From: Ignavibacteriales bacterium
GTDB taxonomy: Bacteria > Bacteroidota > Ignavibacteria > Ignavibacteriales > Ignavibacteriaceae
Length of the DNA stretch: 64,000 nucleotides
NCBI GenBank assembly: GCA_016707585.1
Contig: JADJHL010000011.1
Location: 310,001 to 374,000, forward strand
Direction: 5' to 3'
Numbering within the stretch: position 1 is the stretch's first letter; each line of letters begins with the position of its first letter. A program made the translations under genes and the position numbers. Shown here piece by piece: positions 35,950 through 45,627 of the stretch. Under the pieces are notes generated by a model that was not told the DNA's origin, did not search any database, and saw nothing but the letters and a program-made list of their open reading frames with translations.

Positions 35950-37179
35950 ATGCAGAAGAAAACTTTCTGTATCTTAATTCTTTTTATATTAACGATACAA
36001 ATCATTTCTGCACAGCAGGTTGATAAAGTAATTATTTCAGGATATGGTGGTCAACACGATCTTGATGTTAAAAATGCTTTTTTAATCGGCTATGCAAGCT
36101 ATAACAACACACCTTTTACCGGCGAGGTTATTTTATATTCTAATACTCTTCAAACTAGTTATAATTATGCAGTTACAAATAATTATGATTTAATCATTCG
36201 CTCAACTTCGGGATTATCAACAGGATTAAGACTCGCTCCTGATTATCCAACAGTAGAGTTAGTTATGCCAGCAGGAAGCAATGTTTACACTCAGGTTTTT
36301 TTTGGTGACGTTCTCACTTCTCCAGTTGTTATAACCGGAGCTGGTGAAGACAGCAATCAAACTGGTTATACATTAGAGTTTTATGGTGAAGATCCGATTT
36401 CCGGAAATAATTTATCAAGTTATTCTAACGGATTTATTGCTGGACAACTCGCTTTTGTTGCTAATACTCTTAATTGCAGTTTTGATTCGGCACGTGTACT
36501 TGCAAGAGAAAAGGGAACTGAAGGTGGTCTGCTGGATTTATATAATGGATTTGGTGAAGTTCAGCCACAATATATTGTAACAAATCCTTTGCCTGTTGAG
36601 TTAACAACATTTACTGCAAAGTTAATAGGAAAAAATGTAAAACTTTTTTGGCAAACATCTAATGAAATAAATAATTATGGATTTGAAGTAGAGCGCTGTG
36701 CGTTAAGCGCTGAGAGCAAAGCGTGGGAAAAGATTGGTTTTGTAAATGGTAATGGAAATTCAAATTCGCCAAAAGATTATTCTTTTACAGATGATCAAAA
36801 TAATTTAACAGGAATTATTAAATACAGATTAAAACAAATTGATAATGATGGACAGTTTGATTATTCGGACATAATAACAATCACTCTTTCACCAAATGAT
36901 TTTGAGTTATTTCAAAATTATCCAAATCCGTTCAATCCATCTACAAAGATTAGCTGGCAAACATCTGTTAGCGGCTGGCAAACACTAAAAGTATTTGATA
37001 TTCTAGGAAATGAAATAGTTACGCTTGTTGATGAGTTTCGTGAAGCAGGAAGTTATGCTGAAACTTTTAATGCTTCAGCGACTAATCAAATCGCTTCAGG
37101 AATTTATATTTATAAGATTGAATTCAAGAGTAATGAAACACTTTATACTATGACTAAGAAGATGACTCTTATGAAATAA
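35950..37179 (+). CDS. T9SS-sorted secreted protein of unknown function
   Basis: The 409-residue protein has a signal peptide (to ~ISAQQ), a ~190-residue unique domain rich in beta strands with SNGFIAGQLAFVANTLNCSFDSARVLAREKG, which resembles the tail of a subtilase-like fold but without a Ser/His/Asp triad. An LPVELTTFTA immunoglobulin-like linker domain follows (~213-315), then a C-terminal sorting domain starting NYPNPFNPSTKI. Secretion by the type IX system is expected. A short stretch CALSAESKAW at ~256-265 looks inserted in a conserved EVER...W segment. Followed by a bidirectional terminator. Confidence 0.8.
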   Translation: MQKKTFCILILFILTIQIISAQQVDKVIISGYGGQHDLDVKNAFLIGYASYNNTPFTGEVILYSNTLQTSYNYAVTNNYDLIIRSTSGLSTGLRLAPDYPTVELVMPAGSNVYTQVFFGDVLTSPVVITGAGEDSNQTGYTLEFYGEDPISGNNLSSYSNGFIAGQLAFVANTLNCSFDSARVLAREKGTEGGLLDLYNGFGEVQPQYIVTNPLPVELTTFTAKLIGKNVKLFWQTSNEINNYGFEVERCALSAESKAWEKIGFVNGNGNSNSPKDYSFTDDQNNLTGIIKYRLKQIDNDGQFDYSDIITITLSPNDFELFQNYPNPFNPSTKISWQTSVSGWQTLKVFDILGNEIVTLVDEFREAGSYAETFNASATNQIASGIYIYKIEFKSNETLYTMTKKMTLMK

Positions 37180-37197
37180 TAGAAAAATTTTATTAGT

Positions 37198-37234
37198 AAA
37201 AAACCCGACTCATTTTTGCGAGTCGGGTTTTTTA
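37198..37234. terminator. Bidirectional terminator
   Basis: The stem AAACCCGACT/AGTCGGGTTT has A- and T-runs on both sides and lies between convergent genes. Confidence 0.9.
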
Positions 37235-37249
37235 TTGCTCAGCGAAAAA

Positions 37250-38206
37250 CTAAAAAACTACAGTTACACCAATTTTAAATTGATCATAAGAAATTGGTGC
37301 TGCACTTTTAAACGGCCAGTTCATTTTTTCTTGTCTTAACTCATAAATACCATAAGCAAGAGCATTCTTCAATAAAAAGTTTACAACAGGCCCAGCAGCA
37401 GGGGATGATTCAAATACTTCATCTACAAATCCATCCAATAATCCCTGGGCAGCAGATTCTATAATTGCGCTTCCGGCCCACTTCCAGAATAAATGTCTTT
37501 CAAACACTATGGATCTTTCATAACCCGCATCAATAATTAAATTTTCTATTGGTTTGATTCTAATTCCAGCTTCGTTGCTTGTTCCAAATCTAAATGATTC
37601 ATGGTATCTATTCAGTTTACCATAATCAGGATTAGCTACGAATGTTTGGATATTTGGATAATCAAAATTAATTCTTGACCAATTTAAGGTATATCCATTA
37701 TAAAAAATCACCGCAGAATTATCACCAAGTTTGTATCCGTAACCGTTCAAGCCTCCAACACCAAAACGCCACATATCAGATTCAATTTCAGTTTCTACTG
37801 ATCTTTCTTTTCCAGCAAGTTTATTTGATCCATTACTTAAAAATAAAAACTTGTAACTATGATCAGTAATATAATCTGTATGCCAAGCATCTTCATCTCT
37901 TACATAACCAAGTTTAATTTCAACAAGTCCAGGATCAACAAATTGCGATTCAACATCATCACGTTTTAATTCTGCTAGCCCATACTGTAAAGAAATTGCA
38001 GGTTTGGTCTTCTTCGATTTCCAATCGCGTGCCCAAATATCCCAATCATCATCGAATACCCAATCATCCCAATCATCTAAATCATCCCAGTCCCAATGCC
38101 ATACCCAATCTTTTTCAGTTTCGGTTGAATCTTCCTGGGAAAATATTGTTGGTGATGTTAGAAGAAATAAAGTTAAAAAAAGTAATAGTAATTTATTTGA
38201 ATACAT
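37250..38206 (-). CDS. Outer-membrane beta-barrel-like protein with Trp/Asp-rich segment
   Basis: The 318-residue protein begins with a signal peptide (cleavage after IFSQ) and then a striking segment at residues 33-62 with nine Trp and thirteen Asp. The rest is amphipathic beta-strand sequence ending in a hydrophobic VVF, as outer-membrane barrels do. The ATG at 38206 is chosen for its GGGAG box (spacing 6); an in-frame ATG at 38290 lacks one. Function unknown. The acidic-aromatic stretch may bind a metal, carbohydrate or the cell wall; this is speculative. Confidence 0.7.
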   Translation of the reverse strand: MYSNKLLLLFLTLFLLTSPTIFSQEDSTETEKDWVWHWDWDDLDDWDDWVFDDDWDIWARDWKSKKTKPAISLQYGLAELKRDDVESQFVDPGLVEIKLGYVRDEDAWHTDYITDHSYKFLFLSNGSNKLAGKERSVETEIESDMWRFGVGGLNGYGYKLGDNSAVIFYNGYTLNWSRINFDYPNIQTFVANPDYGKLNRYHESFRFGTSNEAGIRIKPIENLIIDAGYERSIVFERHLFWKWAGSAIIESAAQGLLDGFVDEVFESSPAAGPVVNFLLKNALAYGIYELRQEKMNWPFKSAAPISYDQFKIGVTVVF

Positions 38207-38474
38207 TTTATCTCCCTTAGTAATTTTATATTTAGTTAAAGTGATAAATAAAATAGTTGCTAAAATTGCCTCATAATTATAGCTTGGCAATCATTGGACA
38301 AATATTAAATTAAAATGGTTTAAAGTTCTTAATGCAAAATAAACCAAGCTATTTGTAATTGCGATGAATTTTAAGAGAAAGCTAAGTTTAATTGATAAGT
38401 GGTAAAAAAATATTTTATATGGAATAGTGGTATTGCCGTATATTATTACAAATAAAAAATAGTTTGTCTGAAAT

Positions 38475-38693
38475 ATGATTTTTAAAAAACCATATAAAAT
38501 ATGTCGCTTAAATAAAAATTATCCAAAGTATGATGAGATAATAAAACTGCATAAACAGGCAATTGATGAAGGAAATGATATTTATATTGATCCCGAATCT
38601 GGTTATGCTGTTTTAACTGCGGAGTTTCTGTTAAAACATGGATATTGTTGCGGAAGTGGTTGTCGTCACTGTCCTTATGATGAAAAAGCTTAA
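38475..38693 (+). CDS. DUF5522-type Cys-rich small protein
   Basis: The 72-residue protein ends with GYCCGSGCRHCPYDEK, a tight cluster of four Cys plus His typical of the DUF5522 family, usually encoded near housekeeping genes. It may bind a metal; no function is known. An EGNDIYIDPESGYAVLT strand precedes the Cys cluster. A strong terminator follows. Confidence 0.75.
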   Translation: MIFKKPYKICRLNKNYPKYDEIIKLHKQAIDEGNDIYIDPESGYAVLTAEFLLKHGYCCGSGCRHCPYDEKA

Positions 38694-38694
38694 C

Positions 38695-38724
38695 AAAAAA
38701 AGCGATCGGAAGATCGCTTTTTTA
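38695..38724. terminator. Bidirectional terminator
   Basis: The stem GCGATC/GATCGC has A-run before and T-run after it, between the convergent DUF5522 gene and a T9SS gene. Confidence 0.85.
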
Positions 38725-38753
38725 ATTTTAAATGATGAATGTTCAATGCTCAA

Positions 38754-40664
38754 TTATTTAATCAAGATCATTTTTTTTGTTTGAATAAACTCTCCAGATT
38801 TTAACTGATAAAAATAAACACCACTTGAAAGTTTACTTGCATCAAAGTCAACTTCGTAGATTCCTGCATTTCTAAATTCATTAACAAGAGTAGCAACTTC
38901 ATTTCCTAAAACATCATAAACTCTTATTGATTGAATGCCCGCAACAGGTGATTGCCAGTTTATTTTTGTACTTGGATTAAATGGGTTTGGATAATTTTGT
39001 TCAAGCACAAAATGTGTTGGTAATAAAAGCTCGATGCATCCATCTATATCAGTTAAAGTTGTATCGCCGTAAACAGTTCCATCGATCACACATCCTTTTA
39101 AATCAATGTAAGCGTCAAATGCATCTATTAAAGAAACAAATACAGAATCTAATCCAATTCCTTGTGTTAACGAATAATATTCTGCTCCAAAAGCACCGCC
39201 TGAAAAACCATTTCTTTTTCTATACAAACTCCAATCGTTAAAGTAGTCTTCATTTTCGAAAATCATTCCAATTGGATTATAACCTGGATATAATCTTGAT
39301 GTATTAAACAAATTTCCCTGTTCTAACATTAGATCATCAATGATACATTCAAAATTTGTTGAGTCTAATGTTGCATCAAATCTATAAACTATTCCTGTTG
39401 ATGAATCAATTCTTTCAAAATTTTCTAGTGTAACTTTATTGTAAAAATCATAGTCATTAATTTTGTAGTACTTCTTTCCATTTGGTTTTACTTCTAATCC
39501 TATAACCTTTCTTTGAAAATAACTGGTATCAATAATTGGAGTTCCGGTAATCCAATCAATTGAATAATCAAGTCTTTCATAAATCCACTTATTGCCAACA
39601 TGTAATGGATAAAAATCCAAAACTTCTGTGGGAATCGGTAATGTTTTTATTACTGCGATGCTATTATTAGATATCTCATACAATTTATATTTGGTTGCAG
39701 CATAAAGTTTATCAGAATTTGGTTTTTTGTAGATGCCGATAATTTTTTTATCTAATTCTTTGTATAGATTAAAAGTATTACCATAGTTTGATGAATAGAA
39801 TATTTTATTTCCATCTGCTAAATAAATTGCTCCTGATTGTGATTCATCATTTGAAAAGAAAATAGGATTGTTACTTAAATATTTATTACTCCAGGAAAAT
39901 GGATCTCCCTGATTGTCTGAAGCTGATAAGTAATGCTGAAGAAAATGCCTGTTAATTCTGTATAGATGAGTTTCATCAATATCATAATAAAATTTGGTTG
40001 AATAACTATCATCAGATTTAAAAGTATCAACTACGCTATAATTTATTCCACGGTCTATCGATTTTAATAACTTTCCAGGTGGGTTATATCCATACATTAC
40101 ATTATCATTAAATGCAGAAAGTGAAATAAAATTGAAATCAGATTGTTGCAAAGCCTCATCCCAAGTAATTCCACCATCCGTACTAATAAAGATTTGTCCA
40201 AGATTAACAAAGATTAGAGAGTCGTTCTGTCGTGAAATATCAATATTAAACCCTCCAAACCCATAATAAAAACCATTTCCTTGATCATATCTTTTAATAT
40301 ATCCAATTCCATCTATTCCAATTTCAGAACCGCAGTAAATGTATTTCGATGGATCATTATTCCAAAAGGAGTAGTCATCAACAGTTTTCCAAGAATTAAA
40401 TAGAATATCTGAACTTCCACCTTCATAAAGAAAAAACGTGTCAGTATTCGCCTCTAAATCAAAATGATAAATGCTGTTATTGGAAGAATGAGGATAAGGA
40501 TAAGCACCCAAAGAAGAAAATATTCTATAGAATAAATGTGTATTACCTTGAGTGTCCTCCATTCCTTTTAGCTCAGAGAATTGAGGAGAAACATTTTGTG
40601 CAGAAATTTGAATTGAAAATGTTAAAGAAAGAACAACAACAAAAAGCAACCCGAACTTTTTCAT
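38754..40664 (-). CDS. T9SS-sorted BNR/sortilin-like repeat protein
   Basis: The 636-residue protein has a signal peptide (to QISAQ) and BNR-type repeats such as STDGGITWDEA and SSNYGNTF, predicted to form a beta-propeller (~35-340). A ~200-residue middle domain (YPLHVGNKWIYE) follows, then a sorting domain NYPNPFNPSTKI ending KKMILIK. Its sorting domain is the plain form (DFDASKLSSG), without the palindromic insert seen in three other tails. AAGGGGTTCGTT precedes the ATG. Likely cell-surface or released; function unknown. Confidence 0.8.
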   Translation of the reverse strand: MKKFGLLFVVVLSLTFSIQISAQNVSPQFSELKGMEDTQGNTHLFYRIFSSLGAYPYPHSSNNSIYHFDLEANTDTFFLYEGGSSDILFNSWKTVDDYSFWNNDPSKYIYCGSEIGIDGIGYIKRYDQGNGFYYGFGGFNIDISRQNDSLIFVNLGQIFISTDGGITWDEALQQSDFNFISLSAFNDNVMYGYNPPGKLLKSIDRGINYSVVDTFKSDDSYSTKFYYDIDETHLYRINRHFLQHYLSASDNQGDPFSWSNKYLSNNPIFFSNDESQSGAIYLADGNKIFYSSNYGNTFNLYKELDKKIIGIYKKPNSDKLYAATKYKLYEISNNSIAVIKTLPIPTEVLDFYPLHVGNKWIYERLDYSIDWITGTPIIDTSYFQRKVIGLEVKPNGKKYYKINDYDFYNKVTLENFERIDSSTGIVYRFDATLDSTNFECIIDDLMLEQGNLFNTSRLYPGYNPIGMIFENEDYFNDWSLYRKRNGFSGGAFGAEYYSLTQGIGLDSVFVSLIDAFDAYIDLKGCVIDGTVYGDTTLTDIDGCIELLLPTHFVLEQNYPNPFNPSTKINWQSPVAGIQSIRVYDVLGNEVATLVNEFRNAGIYEVDFDASKLSSGVYFYQLKSGEFIQTKKMILIK

Positions 40665-40741
40665 AACGAACCCCTTATAATGTGAATACTGGTTTAAACT
40701 TAAGAAATGATTATCGGAAAGTAAAGAAGAATTTGTTTGCT

Positions 40742-40777
40742 AATTAAAAACAAAAGCCCCTCCTTTAGGGAGGGGTT
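40742..40777 (-). terminator. Terminator of the rpoN-hslVU operon
   Basis: On the minus strand the stem CCCCTCC/GGAGGGG is followed by CTTTTGTTTTT, just past hslU. The wider sequence (40752-40791) is a longer nested inverted repeat. Confidence 0.8.
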
Positions 40778-40789
40778 TGTGGTGGGCTT

Positions 40790-42193
40790 TTACAAAATAT
40801 ACTTACTTAAATCTCTATCTTTAACAATCTTCTCAAGTTTATCTTTTACAAATTTTGCATCAATCTTTACTGTGTCTGATGGAATTTTATCCGGTACATC
40901 AAAAAGAATTTCATCAAGTAAAGTTGTAAGAATAGTGTGTAATCTTCTTGCGCCAATATTTTCTACTTGTTCGTTTACTTCTGTTGCAATACGCGCAATT
41001 TCTTTTATCCCATCTTTACTAAAACTTAATTTTACTCCTTCTGTTTCTAAAAGAGCGCCGTATTGTTTTAACAAAGCATTTTGCGGAGTTGTTAATATCT
41101 GAATGAAATCACTTTCTGTTAAACTATTTAGTTCAACACGAATTGGAAATCTTCCCTGTAACTCCGGAATTAAATCTGAAGGTTTTGAAACGTGAAAAGC
41201 ACCCGATGCAATAAATAAAATGTGATCAGTTCTCACAACACCATACTTAGTATTTACATTTGAACCCTCAACAATTGGCAGTAAATCTCTTTGCACTCCT
41301 TCACGAGAAACATCAGGTCCGTGTCCTTTTCCTCCGCCAGCAACTTTATCTATTTCATCAATAAAAATCATTCCTGAATTTTCAACTCGTTCGATTGCTT
41401 CTTTTTGCACAACATCCATATCAATTAACTTTTGCATTTCTTCTTGCGCAAGTAATTGGCGAGCCTCTTTAACAGTAGTTTTTCTTTTCTTACGTTTCTT
41501 TGGCATTATGTTACCCATAATTTCCTGGATGTTAATTCCCATATCATCCATACCAAATGGGCCTAACACTTGCATACCGATTGAAGACTGCGCCTGAGAA
41601 TCAAACTCAATCATCTTATCATCCATCTCGCCGTTTTTAACTTTTACTTTCATCCACTCGCGAGTTTTTTGATTTTGATAAGCTTCACTTTCATCATTAT
41701 TTGTTGTTTGTTGTTCTTCGCCTTCTTGCGCAACTGGTGTCGGTTGAGTTTTTCTAACAGGCGGAATTAAAATATCAAGCACTCGTTCATCAGCAAGTTC
41801 TTCTGCTTTTGCTTGTACTTCTTTTCCTTTTTCAGCTTTAACAAGATTTACAGAAACTTCAATTAAATCACGAATCATTGATTCAACATCTCTACCAACA
41901 TATCCAACTTCTGTAAATTTTGATGCTTCAACTTTTACAAATGGAGCTTGAGAAAGTTTTGCAAGTCTGCGAGCAATTTCAGTTTTGCCAACTCCTGTCG
42001 GGCCGATAAGAATAATATTATTCGGCATAATCTCTTCGCGCAAAACATCTTTTACTTGTTGTCTTCTCCATCGATTACGAATGGCTATAGCCACGGCACG
42101 TTTAGCTTCTGTTTGTCCGATAATATATTTATCAAGCTCTTTAACAATTTCAGAAGGAGTAAATATTTTCATATCAAAAGATTTCTTTTCCAT
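40790..42193 (-). CDS. hslU: HslU, ATPase subunit of the HslVU protease
   Basis: The 467-residue AAA+ unfoldase feeds substrates to HslV. Visible: IVKELDKYIIGQTEAKRAVA, Walker A GPTGVGKTE, the pore-loop region KVEASKFTEVGYVG, I-domain (~110-240), Walker B IFIDEIDK, and the C-terminal LSKYIL tail that docks into HslV. The start at 42193 lies 2 bases after the hslV stop; a second Met at residue 8 is closer to the usual N-terminus. Last gene of the operon. Confidence 0.96.
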   Translation of the reverse strand: MEKKSFDMKIFTPSEIVKELDKYIIGQTEAKRAVAIAIRNRWRRQQVKDVLREEIMPNNIILIGPTGVGKTEIARRLAKLSQAPFVKVEASKFTEVGYVGRDVESMIRDLIEVSVNLVKAEKGKEVQAKAEELADERVLDILIPPVRKTQPTPVAQEGEEQQTTNNDESEAYQNQKTREWMKVKVKNGEMDDKMIEFDSQAQSSIGMQVLGPFGMDDMGINIQEIMGNIMPKKRKKRKTTVKEARQLLAQEEMQKLIDMDVVQKEAIERVENSGMIFIDEIDKVAGGGKGHGPDVSREGVQRDLLPIVEGSNVNTKYGVVRTDHILFIASGAFHVSKPSDLIPELQGRFPIRVELNSLTESDFIQILTTPQNALLKQYGALLETEGVKLSFSKDGIKEIARIATEVNEQVENIGARRLHTILTTLLDEILFDVPDKIPSDTVKIDAKFVKDKLEKIVKDRDLSKYIL

Positions 42194-42195
42194 AA

Positions 42196-42735
42196 CTATT
42201 CTATAACCTCAACATTAATTTTATCGTTTGTGTAAATACAAATATCAGCTGCTGTTTTTAATCCTTCCTGAACAATTTCTTTTGCAGAAAGTTTACTGTG
42301 TTTCTTTAACATTTGTGCAGCAGCAAGTGCATACATTCCGCCCGAACCAATTGCAACAATTTGATCATCTGGTTCAATTACATCACCAGTACCGGAAATT
42401 ACAAGTGCTGTATCTTTAGAAATAACAGCTAACATTGCTTCTAATTTTCTAAGATATTTATCTGTACGCCAATCTTTTGCAAGTTCAACAGCAGCACGAT
42501 TTACATTACCGCGATATTGTTCAAGTTTATCTTCAAATCTTTCCATCAAAGTAAATGCATCTGCAGAAGCACCGGCAAAACCACAAAGTACTTTTCCATT
42601 TGCAATTTTTCTAATCTTCATTGCATTGTGTTTCATTACTGTGTTGCCGAGAGATACTTGTCCATCACCACCAAGTGCAGCAACACCATTGTGCACCAAT
42701 CCAAGTATTGTTGTAGATCTTAATTTTTGTTTCAT
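42196..42735 (-). CDS. hslV: HslV, peptidase subunit of the HslVU protease
   Basis: The 179-residue Ntn-hydrolase carries RSTTILG near the N-terminus. The Thr pair becomes the catalytic N-terminus after removal of the first residues. GGDGQVSLGN and CGFAGASADA confirm the family. It assembles as a double hexamer with HslU in the cytoplasm. The N-terminal extension of ~7 residues before Thr is typical. The operon with hslU is tight. Confidence 0.96.
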   Translation of the reverse strand: MKQKLRSTTILGLVHNGVAALGGDGQVSLGNTVMKHNAMKIRKIANGKVLCGFAGASADAFTLMERFEDKLEQYRGNVNRAAVELAKDWRTDKYLRKLEAMLAVISKDTALVISGTGDVIEPDDQIVAIGSGGMYALAAAQMLKKHSKLSAKEIVQEGLKTAADICIYTNDKINVEVIE

Positions 42736-42781
42736 TTTATTTCTTTCTAATCAAAATTTTATTGTTACATTTAATCACAAA

Positions 42782-42805
42782 GATTCCGTCCTGCGACGGA
42801 ATGAC
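42782..42805. repeat. Half copy of the GTCATTCC element
   Basis: The hairpin ATTCCGTC-CTGC-GACGGAAT ending in GAC lies just past the ICMT-like gene, inside the operon. It corresponds to one arm of the elements at 3864 and 32701. Confidence 0.6.
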
Positions 42806-42807
42806 AA

Positions 42808-43425
42808 CTAAATCTTATAAGGAAAAATTCTTGGAACGTTCTTTTGATAATCTTTATAAACATCACCAAACAATCTAACCAATTTTTTTTCCTCATAGTA
42901 AGAACCGATGTAAAAATATGCTGTAAACGACATGAGCATTGTGAGGTATGACAAGTTCATCTCTGCTCTGAACATCAAAAAAATAATTGAGAAAAAATAA
43001 ATTGGATGGCGACTGTATTTGTATGGTCCTTCTATTCTTAAAGTGTATTTTTCATCTAAATCATTATCAGAAATTTCATTCTTTAAAAAACGATCAAACT
43101 GATTTAATCCAACAAACTCTTTAAGACTGATATATTTAAAACACCAAATCATTCCAACTAAAGCTAGTAATTGCGGAATCAAAATTAGATAATCAAAAGG
43201 TTGTGGAAGTTTATAAATCTGAAGTGATGGTTGTGGAGCTAAATCCCAAATAAAATATAATCCAATAAGTGCTAGCAAGTTATAACCCAATCTATAAAAC
43301 GCTATAAATTTTCCGAAAATTTTTCTGAAAAGAATTTTTACTTTTTCAAAAGCAAGAACAGAATGTATAAATCCATAAAGAGCGAAAAGAATTATTAAAG
43401 TAACAACTTCAAAAAAGTAATTCAT
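42808..43425 (-). CDS. Isoprenylcysteine carboxyl methyltransferase-like membrane protein
   Basis: The 205-residue protein has about five membrane helices and the C-terminal ICMT/PEMT/NnrU-type motif: GPYKYSRHPIY, then EEKKLVRLFGDVYKDYQKNVPRIFP. Members use S-adenosylmethionine to methylate carboxyl groups, phospholipids or small amines; the substrate here is unknown. The ATG immediately follows the rpoN stop codon, so translation is probably coupled. Encoded inside the rpoN-hslVU operon. Confidence 0.78.
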   Translation of the reverse strand: MNYFFEVVTLIILFALYGFIHSVLAFEKVKILFRKIFGKFIAFYRLGYNLLALIGLYFIWDLAPQPSLQIYKLPQPFDYLILIPQLLALVGMIWCFKYISLKEFVGLNQFDRFLKNEISDNDLDEKYTLRIEGPYKYSRHPIYFFSIIFLMFRAEMNLSYLTMLMSFTAYFYIGSYYEEKKLVRLFGDVYKDYQKNVPRIFPYKI

Positions 43426-44880
43426 CTATAACATTTGCTTGCGTAATCTTGCCACAGGAAGTTTTAACTGCTCGCGATATTTGGCAATTGTTCTTCTTGC
43501 AATGTGTATTCCTTCAGCATTTAAAAGTTCAGCAAGTTTATCATCGCTGTGCGGAGCTTTTTTATTTTCACCTTCAATAATTTCTCTTAATCGTTCTCTG
43601 ATATGCTTATTAGAAACTTCTTCTCCGGAATCTGTAGATAATCCTTCGCTGAAAAAATATTTTAATTCGTGTATGCCCATTGGACTTTGAACATACTTGC
43701 CATTAACTACACGACTAATTGTTGAAATGTCCATCATAATTTCTTCGGCAATGTCTTTATAGATCATTGGCTTTAAAAGTTTTGGACCTTTTTCAAAAAA
43801 TTCGTATTGTCTTTCAAGAATCGCACGCATAATCTTCATTAACGTTTCTCTACGCTGTTGTATGCAGGCAATAAACCACTTTGCTGATTCAAATTTTTCT
43901 CGTAAGAATTTATAAGTTTCTTTTTCGCGGGGATTTTTCTTTACACGTTTATTTGCATCAAACATTTCTAAGTAATGCTTGCTGATAGTTACGGAAGGCA
44001 TGCTTCTGTCATTTAAAGTTATAACCCAATTCTCATCAACTTTTTCAACAAGAAAATCAGGTGTAACCTGGTTGCTTTCCATCGAAGAAATATTCCCTTC
44101 GCCAGGTTTTGGGTTCATATTTTGGATCAAAGCAACAGTTTCACGCAAACTTTCATCAGTAAAATTCATTCTATGTTTTATCAGATCAAATCTTCTTTTA
44201 GTAAACTCATCGTAATGATCTTCTAAAAGTTTTATCGCAAGATATTTAGTATAAGGATCAGATTTACTTTCACGCAATTGAACGATTAAACATTCCTGCA
44301 AACTTCTGCAGGCAATTCCAATCGGATCAAATTTTTGAATTCTCTTTAATAAATTATCGGCAACTTCACTATCAATTTTGATATGCTCAAACATATCAAG
44401 TTCGTTTAGAATTTCCGGAAGGTCACGTTTTAAATATCCATCTTCATCAAGATTGCCAATTATTTCTTCACCAAGAATAAAAATATTTTCTTCAAGGTTT
44501 AATAATCTTAACTGATCTGTAAGATGTTCGCTTAATGTTTCTCGTTGCGGAGCTAACGGCTGGTAAACTTCTTCATCATTGCTGCGATTAACTCTCTCGT
44601 GATCATAATCGTCATCGTTCATATAATCTTCTAAACTAAACTCTTCATTATCCTTATCAGAATATTCATCTTCAGTTTCGGTTTCGGATTCAGAATCTTT
44701 TTCTTTGCTATCCTGATCCAAAGTCATTTCCATTTCTTCTTCAAGAACAGGATTCATCTCTAACTCAGTTTTAATTCTTTGTTCAAGAGCAAGAGTATTA
44801 AGTTGCAGAAGTTTTTGATACTGAATCTGCTGTGGCGAAAGTTTTTGAGTTTGCGAAAGTCGCTGACTAAGTGAAAGCAT
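43426..44880 (-). CDS. rpoN: RNA polymerase sigma-54 factor
   Basis: The 484-residue protein has region I (LSQTQKLSPQQIQYQKLLQL), an acidic region II (~55-100, Asp/Glu-rich), the core-binding domain (~110-300), the HTH (~370-395) and the C-terminal RpoN box ARRTIAKYRE that binds the -24 element. It directs polymerase to -24/-12 promoters that need an AAA+ activator. A candidate target is seen at 13367. The gene starts 1 base after the DUF3109 stop. Confidence 0.96.
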   Translation of the reverse strand: MLSLSQRLSQTQKLSPQQIQYQKLLQLNTLALEQRIKTELEMNPVLEEEMEMTLDQDSKEKDSESETETEDEYSDKDNEEFSLEDYMNDDDYDHERVNRSNDEEVYQPLAPQRETLSEHLTDQLRLLNLEENIFILGEEIIGNLDEDGYLKRDLPEILNELDMFEHIKIDSEVADNLLKRIQKFDPIGIACRSLQECLIVQLRESKSDPYTKYLAIKLLEDHYDEFTKRRFDLIKHRMNFTDESLRETVALIQNMNPKPGEGNISSMESNQVTPDFLVEKVDENWVITLNDRSMPSVTISKHYLEMFDANKRVKKNPREKETYKFLREKFESAKWFIACIQQRRETLMKIMRAILERQYEFFEKGPKLLKPMIYKDIAEEIMMDISTISRVVNGKYVQSPMGIHELKYFFSEGLSTDSGEEVSNKHIRERLREIIEGENKKAPHSDDKLAELLNAEGIHIARRTIAKYREQLKLPVARLRKQML

Positions 44881-44881
44881 T

Positions 44882-45451
44882 TTATCTACCTGAATAATTC
44901 ATAAGTTTATTGTACCATTCTTCCCCGTATAATCTTATCAAGGAATCTTTACAGAATTCTGCGATGACTACATTATCTTCTTTACCTTTTTCTAAAGCCG
45001 GATAACATTCACCAAACTTTTCATATCGCAAAACATCACCGCTAAAATCTGAAACACGAATTGGAAACAGATGACATGAAATTGGTTTTCTAAAACTAAC
45101 TTTGCCGTCAAAGTGGGCACGTTCAATTGCACACTTTGCAATACCGTTATCCCAAAACGAAAAGACGCAATCGCGATTGTTAACGCTTGTAATCATTAAC
45201 TCGCCATCTTTCATTTCGTAAAAACCTTTGTCTTCAATTTCATCAATGTTTGTTTGTGTAAGATATTCTTTTACGATTGGTAGGATTCTTTCAATCTCTT
45301 CGATCTCTTTTTTGTGTACAGGTGCGCCAAGCTCACTTTCCAATGTACAGCAAGCGCCCTTACATTTCTTAAGGTCGCAGGAAAAGGGAATTTCTACAAT
45401 CTCATCCCTAACCAAAACGTCATTTATTGCAAATATTTTATCACTTATCAT
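44882..45451 (-). CDS. DUF3109 Cys-rich protein
   Basis: The 189-residue protein has an N-terminal CDLKKCKGACC cluster, plus Cys in RDCVFSF, KCAIE, ISCHLFPIR, GECYPA and AEFCKD, typical of DUF3109 (related to the YkgJ cluster-binding group). It may bind a metal centre. Function unknown, but the family is widespread in Bacteroidetes. First gene of the rpoN-hslVU operon, so its promoter probably lies in the 176-bp divergent gap with the SDR gene. Confidence 0.85.
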   Translation of the reverse strand: MISDKIFAINDVLVRDEIVEIPFSCDLKKCKGACCTLESELGAPVHKKEIEEIERILPIVKEYLTQTNIDEIEDKGFYEMKDGELMITSVNNRDCVFSFWDNGIAKCAIERAHFDGKVSFRKPISCHLFPIRVSDFSGDVLRYEKFGECYPALEKGKEDNVVIAEFCKDSLIRLYGEEWYNKLMNYSGR

Positions 45452-45627
45452 TGGAATAATTTTTGCTATTATTGTGCCAAAATATACGGTAAAAATTCTT
45501 TTTATCGCAACTTGATTTTTAATTTTCTTCCATTCTTTACCGATTCACTGTAAAATTTATTTACGATTTAGTTGATTTTAATCTCTTAATTCGATTATTT
45601 GCTTTGTCGTTTTTACAATAATAATAT

